Source of the DNA: Candidatus Omnitrophota bacterium
GTDB lineage: Bacteria; Omnitrophota; Gorgyraeia; B26-G9
Direction of reading: 5' to 3'
NCBI GenBank assembly: GCA_003645745.1
Contig: QNCH01000013.1
Coordinates: 1 to 15,512, forward strand
Length of the DNA stretch: 15,512 nt
Shown: piece after piece, positions 14,315-15,512 of the stretch
Numbering within the stretch: position 1 is the first letter of the stretch
How the letters are laid out: every line of letters begins with the position of its first letter
The notes under the pieces: model-generated
The model's database searches: none
Told to the model about the DNA's origin: nothing
The model's input: the letters and a program-made list of their open reading frames with translations, nothing else
Program-made: the position numbers and the translations under genes

Positions 14315-15512
14315 TTTAAAATCCTCTCTAATAATCCGATCGTTTTTTTTACAGATAAATAATCTTTGTTCATCTGTTCAAGCGAAATACCAACAGCAGA
14401 AAAAAGCGCAGAGTCAAATGTCCTGTATAACTCACTCAAAATTGCAAGAGTCCCTACATCCAAACCGCGAATTTCTAATTCCGAGACAATTTTACCATCA
14501 ACACTTGCAGCGGAACGATTTAGCTTATCTGATAAATAACTGTTTAAGCCTTTAGATAATGTTGAATAAAAATCACGGACGTTTCCATCCTCCAAAGACT
14601 TTTGTGCCTGGGCTAAATAAGATTTAACCTTGCGCATCGCTTTTTTATTTCTCGCGAACCCAATATCTGTATGTAATTTATTTTTTTTCTTTTGGACAAT
14701 AAATAAAATAATTAACAATAATATTGGTACTATATAAAATAAAATCCAAAAGCTAATCTTTTCATAAATTTTTTCTTTTTCACCTACACTTAATTCCCCT
14801 ATATCTGGTTTAATATAACGAATATCTTTTTTTATAATCTTAATTTCTTTTTTTGGGGAACTATCTTTATCATCATCCATATTGCTTAAAGCAATTATTG
14901 TAACTGGCTCATCTTCTTCTCCTTTGTCAACATGCACCTTAAAAGGGCCTCTTTTAATTGTCTGATATTTTTTTGTGTTTGAATCAAAAAAAACAAATTT
15001 TATTTCCGGAAGACTAAAATCACCCTCTTTTCTGGGAATAAGTACTTTTTCAAAAACTTTTGTGCTAATCTCCTTTCCACGGCTTTTGGTGGAGTCAAGT
15101 TTAATTTCTGTCTCATAACTCTTAAATCCAGAAATTTCAGGAAAAACAGGAATCTCTACCTGTTCAATATTGCCTGTTCCTGAAACTTTCATTGTTACAG
15201 TAATGGGCTCTCCTACTTTTAAATTAACTGGATTAATTTTTACCTGAAATTCAAAATTACCTACTGCACCGCAATAATCATGAGGTTTATCCTCTAAAGG
15301 TACATCAAGCACAGAAATAGGCACAGCATTTGAACGCGAAGCATTAGGCTCAGTAATTGCCTGCTTTCCAATGCTAAAAAAATTATTAACATCAGAATCA
15401 AAAAAATCATCAAAAATGCTTCTCCTGCCTGAATTGCGTTTGTACCCTGTAACTACATTGCATCTGGCAAAAACAGGCTCTAAATTATATTTACCAATTA
15501 AAATCGGCGTAA
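14311..15512 (-). CDS. batD: BatD-like membrane protein, C-terminal part (runs off the window)
   Basis: The frame stays open from the stop codon at 14311 to the window edge, about 399 residues; the GTG at 15324 is only an internal Val codon. The visible part begins with repeated extracytoplasmic Ig-like beta domains: TGYKRNSGRRSIFDDFF, then SNAVPISVLDVPL and GAVGNFEFQVKINPVNLKVGEPITVTMKVSGTGNI, which is the BatD pattern. One membrane helix follows (WILFYIVPILLLIILFIV, about 255-272 of the visible part). After it comes a cytoplasmic helical domain of about 125 residues (YLAQAQKSLEDGNVRDFYS, then LNSYLSDKL). BatD proteins are usually about 550-650 residues, so the first third or so lies outside. 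Upstream batA/batB genes would be expected off the right edge. Confidence 0.9.
   Translation of the reverse strand, partial: TPILIGKYNLEPVFARCNVVTGYKRNSGRRSIFDDFFDSDVNNFFSIGKQAITEPNASRSNAVPISVLDVPLEDKPHDYCGAVGNFEFQVKINPVNLKVGEPITVTMKVSGTGNIEQVEIPVFPEISGFKSYETEIKLDSTKSRGKEISTKVFEKVLIPRKEGDFSLPEIKFVFFDSNTKKYQTIKRGPFKVHVDKGEEDEPVTIIALSNMDDDKDSSPKKEIKIIKKDIRYIKPDIGELSVGEKEKIYEKISFWILFYIVPILLLIILFIVQKKKNKLHTDIGFARNKKAMRKVKSYLAQAQKSLEDGNVRDFYSTLSKGLNSYLSDKLNRSAASVDGKIVSELEIRGLDVGTLAILSELYRTFDSALFSAVGISLEQMNKDYLSVKKTIGLLERILK

Noticed and set aside
14280..14555. Plus-strand open frame over the batD/batE junction
   Set aside because: It lies across two recognised, overlapping genes on the other strand and has no motif or ribosome binding site.
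15322..15324. GTG at 15324 as the batD start
   Set aside because: The frame stays open to the window edge with BatD-like sequence upstream (TGYKRNSGRRSIFDDFF), so this is an internal Val codon of a partial gene.

Overview
The window is an AT-rich bacterial segment (by eye about two thirds A+T) with compact, mostly minus-strand operons. The gene set suits a Gram-negative anaerobe-type lineage of the Planctomycetota-Verrucomicrobiota-Omnitrophota kind: a GspE/PilB ATPase, a divergent F-type ATPase, Bat proteins and c-di-GMP signalling. Omnitrophota is my best guess from gene style, but no marker gene here proves it.

Layout. (1) 224-6945, minus strand: a tightly packed operon read from right to left: atpC (epsilon, helix-less), atpE (c), atpF (b fused to the delta C-terminal domain), atpA, atpG, atpD, then a GspE/PilB-type ATPase 20 bp further on. 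No subunit a gene (atpB), no separate delta gene and no atpI/Q/R are in the window. The order C-E-F-A-G is that of N-ATPase operons (D-C-Q-R-B-E-F-A-G) with D moved to the end and Q, R and B missing. (2) 7166-8830, minus strand: a membrane-anchored protein of unknown function translationally coupled to a REC-GGDEF diguanylate cyclase whose phospho-acceptor Asp is Glu. (3) 8831-9466: a gene-free stretch with two repeat copies and a strong sigma70-type promoter. (4) 9467-13291, plus strand: a HEAT-like repeat protein and an HD-GYP protein that appear to share an N-terminal domain. (5) 13292-13555: a chimeric inverted-repeat region between convergent genes. (6) 13556-15512, minus strand: batE and the C-terminal part of batD, which runs off the right edge.

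The most striking non-coding feature is a family of MITE-like elements of about 170-182 bp, flanked by TA. Four copies are full length, one is cut by the left edge, and one lone terminus lies at 13298. Each is a near full-length imperfect palindrome. Copies sit directly in front of the ATPase operon, the HEAT protein and the HD-GYP gene, and a further copy lies upstream of the membrane-protein/cyclase operon. The terminal repeats carry a -35-like hexamer about 17 bp from a terminal TATA, so insertion next to suitable flanking bases builds an outward promoter. In front of the ATPase operon this gives TTTACA-17-TATAGT, followed by an AAAGGAG ribosome binding site and the GTG start.

Together the genes suggest a c-di-GMP circuit: a cyclase (GGDEF), a hydrolase (HD-GYP, with a changed motif) and a possible effector (the MshEN domain of the GspE/PilB ATPase). 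It sits beside an unusual, reduced F-type ATPase, and several of its units may share the same mobile promoter.
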